A stretch of 64,000 bases of DNA from Paenibacillus sabinae T27. Its GTDB lineage: Bacteria; Bacillota; Bacilli; Paenibacillales; Paenibacillaceae. The position numbers were made by a program, and so were the translations under genes. Within the stretch, counting starts at the first letter, position 1; each line of letters begins with the position of its first letter. The notes beneath the pieces were generated by a model that worked only from the letters and a program-made list of their open reading frames with translations, made no database searches and was not told the origin of the DNA. Location of the stretch: positions 2,282,001-2,346,000 of the forward strand of contig NZ_CP004078.1 of the NCBI RefSeq assembly GCF_000612505.1, in the 5' to 3' direction. Positions 8,850-16,240 of the stretch are shown here, piece after piece.

Positions 8850-9587
8850 TTAGTCCGTCAGGATATGCCCCGGAGGGAGCACCGTCCCGGTAAAGCCCGC
8901 CATCTGGCGGGCTTTGAAGCCGATCGGCCTGCCGCTGCCGGCGAGAATCATATTTTTCAGGCTGGAGGCGCCTTTTTCGGGGAGAATGAACGCTTCCGTA
9001 TGTGGGAATACCGAAGTGAGTGTTGTGTGAACCGCCTGGATCAGCCGGTCATTCCCGCTTTTTCCCGTCAGGTTCATCAGCATTATCCCGCCAGGATTCA
9101 GCTTCGTCCGGACGAGGCTGAAGAACTCCTGCGAGATCAAATGTCCGGGCGTGCCCTTGTCGCTGAATGCGTCCAGAACGATATAATCGAAGACCCCGTC
9201 CCCCTCTTGTTCAAGCGTGTGGCGTCCGTCGCCGATCCTCACCGAATCCCCGCTGTATCCGAAATACGTTCTGCTGATTTCCGCGATCTCCTGGCCGATC
9301 TCCGCGGTGATGATTTTTTTGCCGGATAAGTGGCCGGAAATCGTCCCGACCCCATGCCCGATGATGAATACGTCCTCGAACGCCGGGTTGTTCCACTCCA
9401 TCAAATGAAGGATCGCTCTCGGATACTCGAACAGGATCCGCTCCGGGCGATTAAGGTCCACCGCTCCCTGAACCGCCTCCTCCGAAAATTGCAGCAGCCG
9501 GAAACGCCCTTTCTCGCCATACCATTCATCCGTTTCGTATACCTCAATATCATGCCCGTCTCCGCGCGTCTTATAAAGCAGCTCCAA
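8850..9587 (-). CDS. Spermidine-synthase-like methyltransferase-fold protein
   Basis: About 245 residues if the TTG at 9587 is used; AAGGGGACGGGAAGA lies just upstream of it on the minus strand. The frame stays open to 9755 (301 residues) but that extension does not look like the family. The fold is the aminopropyltransferase/SAM type: DVFIIGHGVGTISGHL (nucleotide loop), ITAEIGQEI (acidic residue after strand 2), GDGRHTL, and FDYIVLDAFSDKGTP matching the catalytic DxxD/DAF region. No predicted membrane part. Many standalone homologues are only annotated as spermidine-synthase-like, so true polyamine synthesis is not assured. It converges on pxpA. Confidence 0.8.
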   Translation of the reverse strand: MELLYKTRGDGHDIEVYETDEWYGEKGRFRLLQFSEEAVQGAVDLNRPERILFEYPRAILHLMEWNNPAFEDVFIIGHGVGTISGHLSGKKIITAEIGQEIAEISRTYFGYSGDSVRIGDGRHTLEQEGDGVFDYIVLDAFSDKGTPGHLISQEFFSLVRTKLNPGGIMLMNLTGKSGNDRLIQAVHTTLTSVFPHTEAFILPEKGASSLKNMILAGSGRPIGFKARQMAGFTGTVLPPGHILTD

Positions 9588-9787
9588 TCTTCCCGTCCCC
9601 TTGCCGTTCTTTTTCTTTATGATAAGGGATAACGGCCGTGAATCAAAGTGCCTTACGGGTGCCGGTATCAAGCCGCATAACAGGAATGTCCGTCTCCAGA
9701 GAACAATTAGCATGTTTGTAAAAGGCATCATCGGGTAACTATAACTATGTGGCAAATAAGTAAAACCTTAAGAAGGAGGAGATAAGC

Positions 9788-9961
9788 ATGGCCGATCAAA
9801 TCCAAAACGAAGCGGAAATCCGCAACCGGGAAAATAAAGCTGGGGACTCGCTCGCCGAGATCAAGAAGATGGAAAACGGGGTAGATATCGAACCCGAAGC
9901 GGACGAGTGGGAAGCCAAACCGGCTCCAACCGCCCATCCCGACCCTGTGCCGAAAAAATAA
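9788..9961 (+). CDS. Small hydrophilic acidic protein, unknown function
   Basis: 57 residues beginning MADQIQNEAEIRNREN, rich in Glu, Asp, Asn and Lys, with a Pro-rich end (KPAPTAHPDPVPKK). There is no membrane segment or Cys. The ribosome site AAGAAGGAGGAGA is very strong and a terminator follows at about 10024-10060, so this reads as a real monocistronic gene. I do not recognise the family. Charge and lack of hydrophobic core suggest disorder. Confidence 0.7.
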   Translation: MADQIQNEAEIRNRENKAGDSLAEIKKMENGVDIEPEADEWEAKPAPTAHPDPVPKK

Positions 9962-10023
9962 GGCCCGTCATTAGAATATAAGTTAAGGCATAGCGAGCAG
10001 CTAAAATTTTCTAAAATTTTAAG

Positions 10024-10060
10024 AAAAACAGGCTTTCCTTTGGGACAGCCTGTTTTTTTG
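10024..10060 (+). terminator. Intrinsic terminator after the small gene
   Basis: CAGGCT (from 10029) pairs with AGCCTG before seven T residues; flanking A-run gives extra A-T pairs. Confidence 0.85.
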
Positions 10061-10171
10061 TGCCCGCGCGTCTTGTATACTGGAAGTAAATACCGGCTTT
10101 ATAAATCTGTTGCTTAAGCGGCGCACTTTCTTGATCTGAAACCCATTTTACCTTTAGGGAGGAAAATGCAA

Positions 10172-10357
10172 ATGCGTGATCGGAATCGAAACGCCCGTTA
10201 CCGGCAGAATCGGCAGGACGCTCCTCACGGAGCCGCTCTTGAGAAGAAGTACGGTCCATATTCCGGGGTCCGCAGCGATATGAAGCTGGAAACTCTTCGA
10301 AAGCTGCAAGACGGCCCGCTCCAATCGCCGGCGATTAAAGAGCAGTCTCCCAATTAA
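10172..10357 (+). CDS. Small basic hydrophilic protein, unknown function
   Basis: 61 residues from ATG 10172, chosen over the in-frame ATG 10166 because AGGGAGG (about 10156-10162) is too close to the latter. The first third is Arg/Asn/Gln rich (RDRNRNARYRQNRQ), followed by a Lys/Tyr/Gly segment and a short helix. There are no Cys and no hydrophobic stretch. It has its own ribosome site and a terminator 30 bp downstream. Function is unknown; the composition would fit a nucleic-acid-binding or spore-associated small protein, but that is only a guess. Confidence 0.65.
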   Translation: MRDRNRNARYRQNRQDAPHGAALEKKYGPYSGVRSDMKLETLRKLQDGPLQSPAIKEQSPN

Positions 10358-10388
10358 CGATTACGGTGGCAGCAGGCCGTATATCCGG

Positions 10389-10418
10389 GCATAACCTTTA
10401 GGGTTATGCTTTTTTTTG
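10389..10418 (+). terminator. Intrinsic terminator
   Basis: GCATAACC and GGTTATGC form an 8-bp stem followed by a run of eight T. Confidence 0.9.
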
Positions 10419-10523
10419 CTATCGGCTCCAGCTTGTGCGATTTTGGAATTCCGGTTGTCGTCTCTTCGCGGATTGTGATATATTTATCGACAAATTCTGC
10501 AGGCGGAGAGGAAGTCGGACAGC

Positions 10524-12326
10524 ATGAGCCTTATCAATCGGTTCCATTCCATGGGGTTAAGGACAAAATTAATGCTTCTGCTGCTGATCATCACCGTTTT
10601 GCCCCTCGGATTGCTTGGGATGTTCTCGTACCGCAAGGCTTCCACGGAAATTCAGATCAAAGCTTACGAAATTATTTTGGAGAACCTGTCTCAGGTCAAT
10701 CACAGCTTGACCGACTTTGTCCAGGATATTGAGCAATTGTCGATGTACATCTACAGTAACGAAGATATACAGGAGATATTGTCCAAACCGTCATCCCGGA
10801 GCGTGGCTGAGAAGTATGAGGACGAGCAGACGGTGAACGGCATTTTGAAGAGCTTTCTCGGCTTTAAATCCTGGGACATCGAGCTGTATGTGATCGGCGT
10901 GAACGGAGAACGTTATTTTACAGGCGATTTTTTGCCGCCCGCTTACCGGGATTACCAGCCGAACTGGGGATTATTCCGCAAGACAAGAATCGCGGGCGGC
11001 GGCCCTGCCTGGGATACCCATTACTCCCTGAAGAAAATCGAGGATTACGGAGCTGTGTTAAGCTCGGGAAGGCTCCTGAAATCGATAAAAACCGGGGAGA
11101 CGCTCGGCTATTTCATCGTGGATATTAAGGAGTCCGCGCTGGCGGACAAGTATCAGAAGGCTCACCAGTATCCAGGCGGCGAGGTGTATTTGCTGGATGC
11201 GAACGGATATGTCATCTCCAGCAGTCCCTCTAAGCAGCAGGTCGGAACGCGCCTGAATAAAAGCTATATGGCTGAAGTGCTGAACGGCACCAAGGGCTAT
11301 TTTTCCACAGTGGACGAAGGGTCTGACAAAATGATTATATACGACTCCTCCGATTCCTCCGGCTTCAAAATGGTGAGTGTCGTCCCGATCGGCGTATTGA
11401 CGAAAGAGAGTCACAGCATCCGCAATTTGACGATATTTATCGTCATCTCATGCATACTGATCAGCTATTGCATTGCTTATTTGCTGTCCGATTACATGAC
11501 GCGCCCATTACGCAAGCTTCGCTTGTTGATGAACGAGGTGGAGAAGGGCCGGATGGACGTTACCTTTCCTTCAAAATATGGCGACGAGGTCGGACATCTG
11601 GGACGCAGCTTTAATACGATGCTCCGGCAGATCAACCGGTTAATCCGCGAAGGCTATGAGAAGCAGATTCAGGTGCAGGAGGCGGAAATCAAGGCGATTC
11701 AGGCGCAGTTTACGCCCCACTTTTTGTATAATGCGCTCGATTCGATTAACTGGATGGCGCGATTACACGGAATGGATGCGATCAGCAAAGTGGCTTTATC
11801 GCTGGGCAATCTGCTGCGGTTCAGCATCCGACGCGGCAATCCGGTCATTCCGATCCGTGAGGACATGAAGCAGATCCGCAATTATCTGACGATTGTTCAG
11901 CTTAGATACCGCGACAAAATCAACATCGAGCTTGATATTGACGAGGGCATTCTTGATCTCTACACTCCGAAGCTGCTGCTGCAGCCCCTGGTTGAGAATG
12001 CGGTGGGGCACGGGCTGGAGATGAAGGAGGGCCAGGGAACATTGCGGATTTGGGCAGGTGCCGTAGACCGGGATGTAGAGTTCATCGTCGAGGACGATGG
12101 CGTCGGGATGAACGGGGACAAACTGGCGAAGCTGTGGGAGCAGGAGGGAGATAGCGGACCGTCCGCAAAGACACGGATTGGCCTGCACAATTTGAAGAAA
12201 CGGCTGGAGCTGCATTTTGGGACGGCATATCAGCTGGAGGTGGAGAGTGAAGCGGGCAAAGGAACGAAGGTGACGATTCGGATTCCTTGCATTACTGATC
12301 CGAAGGAGGTTGAACGGGTTGTATAA
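10524..12326 (+). CDS. Sensor histidine kinase, YesM/LytS-type (HPK7)
   Basis: 600 residues. Membrane helix about 15-35, a large extracellular sensor (about 36-300, Cache-like), second helix about 303-325, HAMP about 326-380, then the His_kinase domain with the phospho-accepting His near residue 398 in FTPHFLYNALDSINW, and an ATPase domain with LVENAVGHG, DDGVGM and GIGLHNLKKRL. YesM-type kinases pair with AraC-type response regulators and usually control an adjacent ABC uptake system. The start has GGCGGAGAGG upstream. It overlaps the regulator gene by 8 bp. The ligand is unknown; the transporter genes that follow are the obvious candidates for regulation. Confidence 0.93.
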   Translation: MSLINRFHSMGLRTKLMLLLLIITVLPLGLLGMFSYRKASTEIQIKAYEIILENLSQVNHSLTDFVQDIEQLSMYIYSNEDIQEILSKPSSRSVAEKYEDEQTVNGILKSFLGFKSWDIELYVIGVNGERYFTGDFLPPAYRDYQPNWGLFRKTRIAGGGPAWDTHYSLKKIEDYGAVLSSGRLLKSIKTGETLGYFIVDIKESALADKYQKAHQYPGGEVYLLDANGYVISSSPSKQQVGTRLNKSYMAEVLNGTKGYFSTVDEGSDKMIIYDSSDSSGFKMVSVVPIGVLTKESHSIRNLTIFIVISCILISYCIAYLLSDYMTRPLRKLRLLMNEVEKGRMDVTFPSKYGDEVGHLGRSFNTMLRQINRLIREGYEKQIQVQEAEIKAIQAQFTPHFLYNALDSINWMARLHGMDAISKVALSLGNLLRFSIRRGNPVIPIREDMKQIRNYLTIVQLRYRDKINIELDIDEGILDLYTPKLLLQPLVENAVGHGLEMKEGQGTLRIWAGAVDRDVEFIVEDDGVGMNGDKLAKLWEQEGDSGPSAKTRIGLHNLKKRLELHFGTAYQLEVESEAGKGTKVTIRIPCITDPKEVERVV

Positions 12327-13560
12327 AGTGTTGATTACAGACGATGAGTGGCTCATCAGGGAGGGACTGAAGCAGACGATTGACTGGCAGGCTCTCGATT
12401 GCGAGATTGTGGCCGAGGCTTTGAACGGAGAGCAATCGCTGCAGGCGGTTAAAGAGCATAAACCGGATATTTTGCTGACTGATATTCGGATGCCGAGTAT
12501 GGATGGAATGCAGCTTGCGGAAGAAGCGCAGCGGATTCACCCTAGTATTCGCATTATATTTTTAACGGGATTTGATGACTTTACCTATGCACAGCAGGCA
12601 GTGAAGCTTAAAGCAGCTGATTATGTATTGAAGCCGACCAATCCGGATGAATTAGTGGAGGTCTTTGAGAAGGTCTGCGGGGATATCAAGGCCAGCAGGG
12701 ACAATGAAACGGTCGAACGGGAGCTTAGAGAATGGGTGTCCGCCGGGTATACCCTTGTGCTGGAGAAGCTTCTTCATGACCAATTATTAGGGATTTCCGA
12801 TCCGAAATCCGCCAGGATGTTAACGGAGATCATCGATAACCGGCGGCTGTGTGAAGAAGGGTTCCGCATTGCACTGATTCAGTATGAGGATCATACCTGC
12901 TGGCACGAGCAGCTCAAGGATGAACTGCATGACCGATTATGGGATATACTCATAGGGCCTCCTGTGACGCTGGGCGGGAACCGTGCGGCGCTAATGATCG
13001 GAGCGGATTCAGGAGATCATGGTAAGCAGCTCTGGAGCCGGATTCAAGAGATTTCAGGGAACAGCCCGCTCGTTATTGGGCTAAGCCTGCCGCATCAAAG
13101 CCTTGAGAGTGTAGGGCAGGCTCACCGCGAGGCGACGGCCGCGCTTCATTTCAAGCGCCCGGGTCCGGGGCAGAAGAGCGGAGTATATGAGTTTGGCGAT
13201 ATTGAGTGCTGGGGAGAGCAGCCTGTAGCTACAGATGCCGCCAATTTCAAACAGGTAGAGGCATTCATTCAGACACGCTATGCGGAGGATCTGTCCTTGC
13301 AGCAGCTCGCCGCCCAGTTTCACATAAGTGAGGCCCATTTCAGCAGACTGTTCCGTAAAGCTACGGGGACGACCTTTATTGATTATGTGACACAGGTGAG
13401 AATGGAAAAAGCGATGGAGCTGTTAAGTTCTCCTGATTCGCGGATATATGAAGTATCGCTGGCCGTCGGCTATCAGGATTCACGCTATTTCAGCCAGTTA
13501 TTCCGCAAGGCTACAGGCAAGACCCCGACAGAATTCCGTAAAGAAAGGGAACTTATATAA
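12319..13560 (+). CDS. Response regulator with AraC-type DNA-binding domain (YesN-like)
   Basis: 413 residues from TTG 12319, giving MYKVLITDDEW; AAGGAGG at 12303-12309 is well placed for it, while the in-frame TTG at 12310 abuts the site. The receiver domain holds the DD pair, the phospho-acceptor Asp in LLTDIRMPSMDG and the Lys in VLKPTNPDE. A middle region of about 180 residues has no clear motif. The last 100 residues are the double helix-turn-helix of AraC proteins (SLQQLAAQFHISEAHFSRLFRK and YEVSLAVGYQDSRYFSQLFRK). It is co-translated with the kinase and most likely controls the transporter genes from 13991 on. Confidence 0.93.
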   Translation: MYKVLITDDEWLIREGLKQTIDWQALDCEIVAEALNGEQSLQAVKEHKPDILLTDIRMPSMDGMQLAEEAQRIHPSIRIIFLTGFDDFTYAQQAVKLKAADYVLKPTNPDELVEVFEKVCGDIKASRDNETVERELREWVSAGYTLVLEKLLHDQLLGISDPKSARMLTEIIDNRRLCEEGFRIALIQYEDHTCWHEQLKDELHDRLWDILIGPPVTLGGNRAALMIGADSGDHGKQLWSRIQEISGNSPLVIGLSLPHQSLESVGQAHREATAALHFKRPGPGQKSGVYEFGDIECWGEQPVATDAANFKQVEAFIQTRYAEDLSLQQLAAQFHISEAHFSRLFRKATGTTFIDYVTQVRMEKAMELLSSPDSRIYEVSLAVGYQDSRYFSQLFRKATGKTPTEFRKERELI

Positions 13561-13579
13561 GATGAGCTTGAAAAATGTA

Positions 13580-13769
13580 ATCAGTGTAAGGAGTAACGAA
13601 GGGGAAGTTTGGAACTGTAGGAGCGATAGCGATCGCCTTTGTCTCCGGATTGCAACCGCGAAGAGTGGATTAAATCAAGAAATCTGGAGACAACAGCGGC
13701 CGGAAGTCCAAACGTTCCTCGTAGTTGCGACTGGTATCTGATGGAAAAATCTTTAGTTCAGCTTATATA
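13580..13769 (+). repeat. Conserved structured intergenic element, copy B (possible ncRNA)
   Basis: Second copy of the element at 701-929, same orientation, lying in the 430-bp gap between the AraC-type regulator and the binding-protein gene. The long stem is GGAA-G-TTTGGA (13603-13613) with TCCAAA-C-TTCC (13707-13718, one bulged G). The small hairpin is TCGTA/TGCGA, where copy A has TACGA. Copy B lacks the roughly 39-base hairpin insert of copy A. About 50 bp after its end a strong terminator hairpin follows (13819-13866), upstream of the transporter genes. Confidence 0.75.
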
Positions 13770-13818
13770 TGTGAATGATATGACAATTATGCGTTAGATG
13801 AATGTTAATAATAAAACC

Positions 13819-13866
13819 AGTAAAATCAAGGGATCGTCCCCGAAAGGGGGCGATTTTACTGTTTTT
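13819..13866 (+). terminator. Strong intrinsic terminator / possible attenuator ahead of the transporter operon
   Basis: AGTAAAATC (13819-13827) can pair with GATTTTACT (13852-13860), and inside it ATCGTCCCC pairs with GGGGGCGAT around a GAAA tetraloop (the inner and outer pairings share bases). TTTTT follows. It stands between copy B and the binding-protein gene. Confidence 0.85.
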
Positions 13867-13990
13867 GGAGATCATTTTTTTAAACAATTACGAAATTTTG
13901 TCCCATTGAGGGAACAGTGGCCGCTAAGTATAGTGGGTATAGATTCAATCGATGAAAGAAAACATGACATCAAGCGGAGGTTGGAAAGAA

Positions 13991-15043
13991 ATGAAGAAAA
14001 GATGGCTTAAAGGTCTCGTCGCTATGGCACTCATGACACTAACGATCACGGCATGCGGGGCTAAAGAGGACACAGCCGCAACTACCGGCTCTGAAAGCGG
14101 AGGAAAGGCCGGGGGCGGGAAATTGACGGTATACTCCCCGAATGCGGCGGAAATCAACAACCCCATTATTAAAGAGTTTCAAGACCGGACAGGAATTACA
14201 GTGGACTTGATCTCCGGAGGCACGGGGGAACTGCTGAAAAGAGTGCAGGCAGAAGCGGGAAATCCGCTAGGCGATGTATTCTGGGCGGGTGGCGCAGACT
14301 CCCTGGAATCCTATAAAGAATACTTCCAGCCTTATAAGACTAAGGAATATGACAACCTGCTGCCGGCTTACGTAGATAAGAATTCCTACTGGACGCCATT
14401 CAACGCGCTCCCGATGGTTATTACTTACAACAAAGAACTGGTGTCTGAAAGTGAGCTGCCAAAATCCTGGGAGGATCTGCTTGATCCGAAGTGGAAAGGC
14501 AATATCGCTTTTGCCGATCCGTCCAAATCCGGCTCTTCCTATACCCAGCTGGTGACAATGCTGACGGCTTTCGGCAAAGAAGACGGCAAGGGCTGGGATT
14601 ACGTGAAGAAGCTGGTGGCGAATATGGATGGCAAAATCCTCTCCGGTTCAAGCCTTGTGCAGCGTGCCGTTCCGGACAAAGAATTCGCGCTCGGCATCAC
14701 CCTTGAGGATGCGGCTCTTCGTTACATTGAAGGAGGCTCGCAAATCGGCATCATTTATCCGGCAGAAGGAACCTCCGCTGTACCTGACGGCGCAGCCATT
14801 ATGAAAGGCAGCAAGAATCTCGAGCAGGCCAAGCAGTTCGTCGATTTCCTCGTAAGCAAAGACGCGCAGGAGATCGTGCAAAAGGAATTCAAGCGCCGCT
14901 CCGTGCGTAAGGATGTAGCTCCTGTAGAGGGTCTGCCTCAGACAGGCGATATCAAACTGGTCGATTATAACTTCGATTGGGCCGCGACCAATAAAGACGA
15001 AATTATTAAAAAGTTCACCCGAATCACGACTGGACAGGAATAA
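13991..15043 (+). CDS. ABC transporter substrate-binding lipoprotein, Fe3+/2-AEP/sugar-phosphate (AfuA/FbpA) type
   Basis: 350 residues from ATG 13991, 10 bp after GGAGG; the longer in-frame ATG 13952 lacks a site. A lipoprotein signal ends at Cys22 (TLTITACG). The mature protein matches the iron/2-aminoethylphosphonate-type binding proteins: KLTVYSPN, TGITVDLISGGTGELLKRVQAEAGNPLGDVFWAGG, WTPFNALPMVITYNKEL, PKSWEDLLDPKWKGNIAFADPSKSGSSY, and GIIYPAEGTSAVPDGAAI. Iron binders carry paired Tyr near the C-terminus, which I do not see clearly. Members of this family bind Fe3+, aminoethylphosphonate, phosphoglycerate or hexose phosphate, so the ligand is open. ATPase and permease genes follow. Confidence 0.9.
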   Translation: MKKRWLKGLVAMALMTLTITACGAKEDTAATTGSESGGKAGGGKLTVYSPNAAEINNPIIKEFQDRTGITVDLISGGTGELLKRVQAEAGNPLGDVFWAGGADSLESYKEYFQPYKTKEYDNLLPAYVDKNSYWTPFNALPMVITYNKELVSESELPKSWEDLLDPKWKGNIAFADPSKSGSSYTQLVTMLTAFGKEDGKGWDYVKKLVANMDGKILSGSSLVQRAVPDKEFALGITLEDAALRYIEGGSQIGIIYPAEGTSAVPDGAAIMKGSKNLEQAKQFVDFLVSKDAQEIVQKEFKRRSVRKDVAPVEGLPQTGDIKLVDYNFDWAATNKDEIIKKFTRITTGQE

Positions 15044-15061
15044 GGTATCACGTATCAAGGA

Positions 15062-15107
15062 GAAGAGCGGCGGCAGAGGGAGCATGAATCGGCTGCTGCC
15101 GCTCTTC
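15062..15107 (+). other. Long stem-loop between binding protein and ATPase genes
   Basis: GAAGAGCGGCGGCAG (15062-15076) pairs with CTGCTGCCGCTCTTC (15093-15107) with one mismatch and a 16-base loop. No T-run follows. Such intercistronic hairpins after a binding-protein gene commonly protect the upstream mRNA or reduce expression of the rest of the operon. Confidence 0.75.
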
Positions 15108-15136
15108 CCGTCATTACCGGAAGCGAGGAGATACTC

Positions 15137-16240
15137 ATGAGCAAGGTTGTTTTCGATCATGTCACAAAATACTTCGGTACGGCAAAGGCTGTTAATAATG
15201 CGCATTTTACTATAGAAGAAGGCGAGTTCTTCACCTTGCTCGGCCCCAGCGGATGCGGCAAGACGACGCTGCTTCGGACGATCGCGGGCTTCTACAGACA
15301 GGAAGAAGGCCATATTTATTTTGGCGATCAATTGATTAACGATGTACCCACTCACGAACGCAATATCGGCATGGTGTTTCAGAACTATGCGATTTTCCCC
15401 CATATGACTGTATTTGATAACGTGGCCTACGGCCTGAAGGCGAGAAAAGTTCCCAAGGACGAGATTCGGACCCGGGTGCTGGAGGCGCTCGACATGGTGG
15501 AGCTCACGCATCTTAAAGACCGCATACCGTCCAACATGAGCGGCGGGCAGCAGCAGCGGATTGCCTTGGCCCGCGCGATTGTCATCCGTCCGGCACTGCT
15601 GCTAATGGATGAACCTTTGTCGAACCTAGATGCCAAGCTGAGAGTGAAGATGCGCACGGATATCCGCAAGCTGCAAAAAGACTTGAACATCACGACCATT
15701 TACGTAACGCATGACCAGGAGGAGGCGCTGGCTGTATCCGACCGGATTGCCGTCCTGCATAATGGTACCGTCCAGCAGATTGCTTCCCCTGAGGAGATTT
15801 ATCTGTATCCGCAAAACCGTTTTGTCGCAAACTTCATGGGCACCTCGAACTTTCTGGACGGAACCTGTGAAGGAGGCGCTACGCTTAGCAATCCCGCCAA
15901 TATCAAGCTGATGGGCCTTGAAACCGAACTGCCTCTGCTAAAGCCGCATTCCGGGAAGGTGCTGTTCTCCATCCGGCCCGAACGGGTTAAACTGTCGCCT
16001 GAGCCTTCCGTGGAACATGAATATAAAGGCACGATAGACGAGGTTACTTTCCTTGGGGAGAAAGTCAGCTATACGGTAAAAATGGCGTCGGGAGAATCCA
16101 TTGAGGTTCATGACCATTCGGTGTATACGCGGGATATTTACAAACCGAAGCAGCCTGTTTATCTTGATCTGCAGCTGAGCCAGTCCGTCATTTACAATGG
16201 TAGCGGCGAGGAGGTGATCTACCGTGCTATCGAGAGCTGA
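15137..16240 (+). CDS. ABC transporter ATP-binding protein (FbpC/PotA-like)
   Basis: 367 residues. Walker A GPSGCGKTT (about 36-44), Q-loop MVFQNYAIFPHMT, signature NMSGGQQQRIALARAI, Walker B LLLMDEPLSNLD and switch His in YVTHDQEEAL are intact. The C-terminal 130 residues form the regulatory TOBE domain typical of the polyamine/iron/maltose importer ATPases (FSIRPERVKL and a second half after residue 290). It energises uptake by the permease encoded next, whose GTG start lies 17 bases before this gene's end. GCGAGGAGA precedes the ATG. Confidence 0.93.
   Translation: MSKVVFDHVTKYFGTAKAVNNAHFTIEEGEFFTLLGPSGCGKTTLLRTIAGFYRQEEGHIYFGDQLINDVPTHERNIGMVFQNYAIFPHMTVFDNVAYGLKARKVPKDEIRTRVLEALDMVELTHLKDRIPSNMSGGQQQRIALARAIVIRPALLLMDEPLSNLDAKLRVKMRTDIRKLQKDLNITTIYVTHDQEEALAVSDRIAVLHNGTVQQIASPEEIYLYPQNRFVANFMGTSNFLDGTCEGGATLSNPANIKLMGLETELPLLKPHSGKVLFSIRPERVKLSPEPSVEHEYKGTIDEVTFLGEKVSYTVKMASGESIEVHDHSVYTRDIYKPKQPVYLDLQLSQSVIYNGSGEEVIYRAIES

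Noticed and set aside
8865..9329. 154-residue plus-strand frame
   Set aside because: Antisense shadow of the spermidine-synthase-like gene.
9588..9755. N-terminal extension of the spermidine-synthase-like protein
   Set aside because: No ribosome site at the upstream ATG and unlike the family; TTG 9587 has a good site.
13448..13741. Plus-strand frame across the end of the AraC-type gene and copy B
   Set aside because: Out of frame with the regulator and not kept in copy A, so not a coding part of the repeated element.
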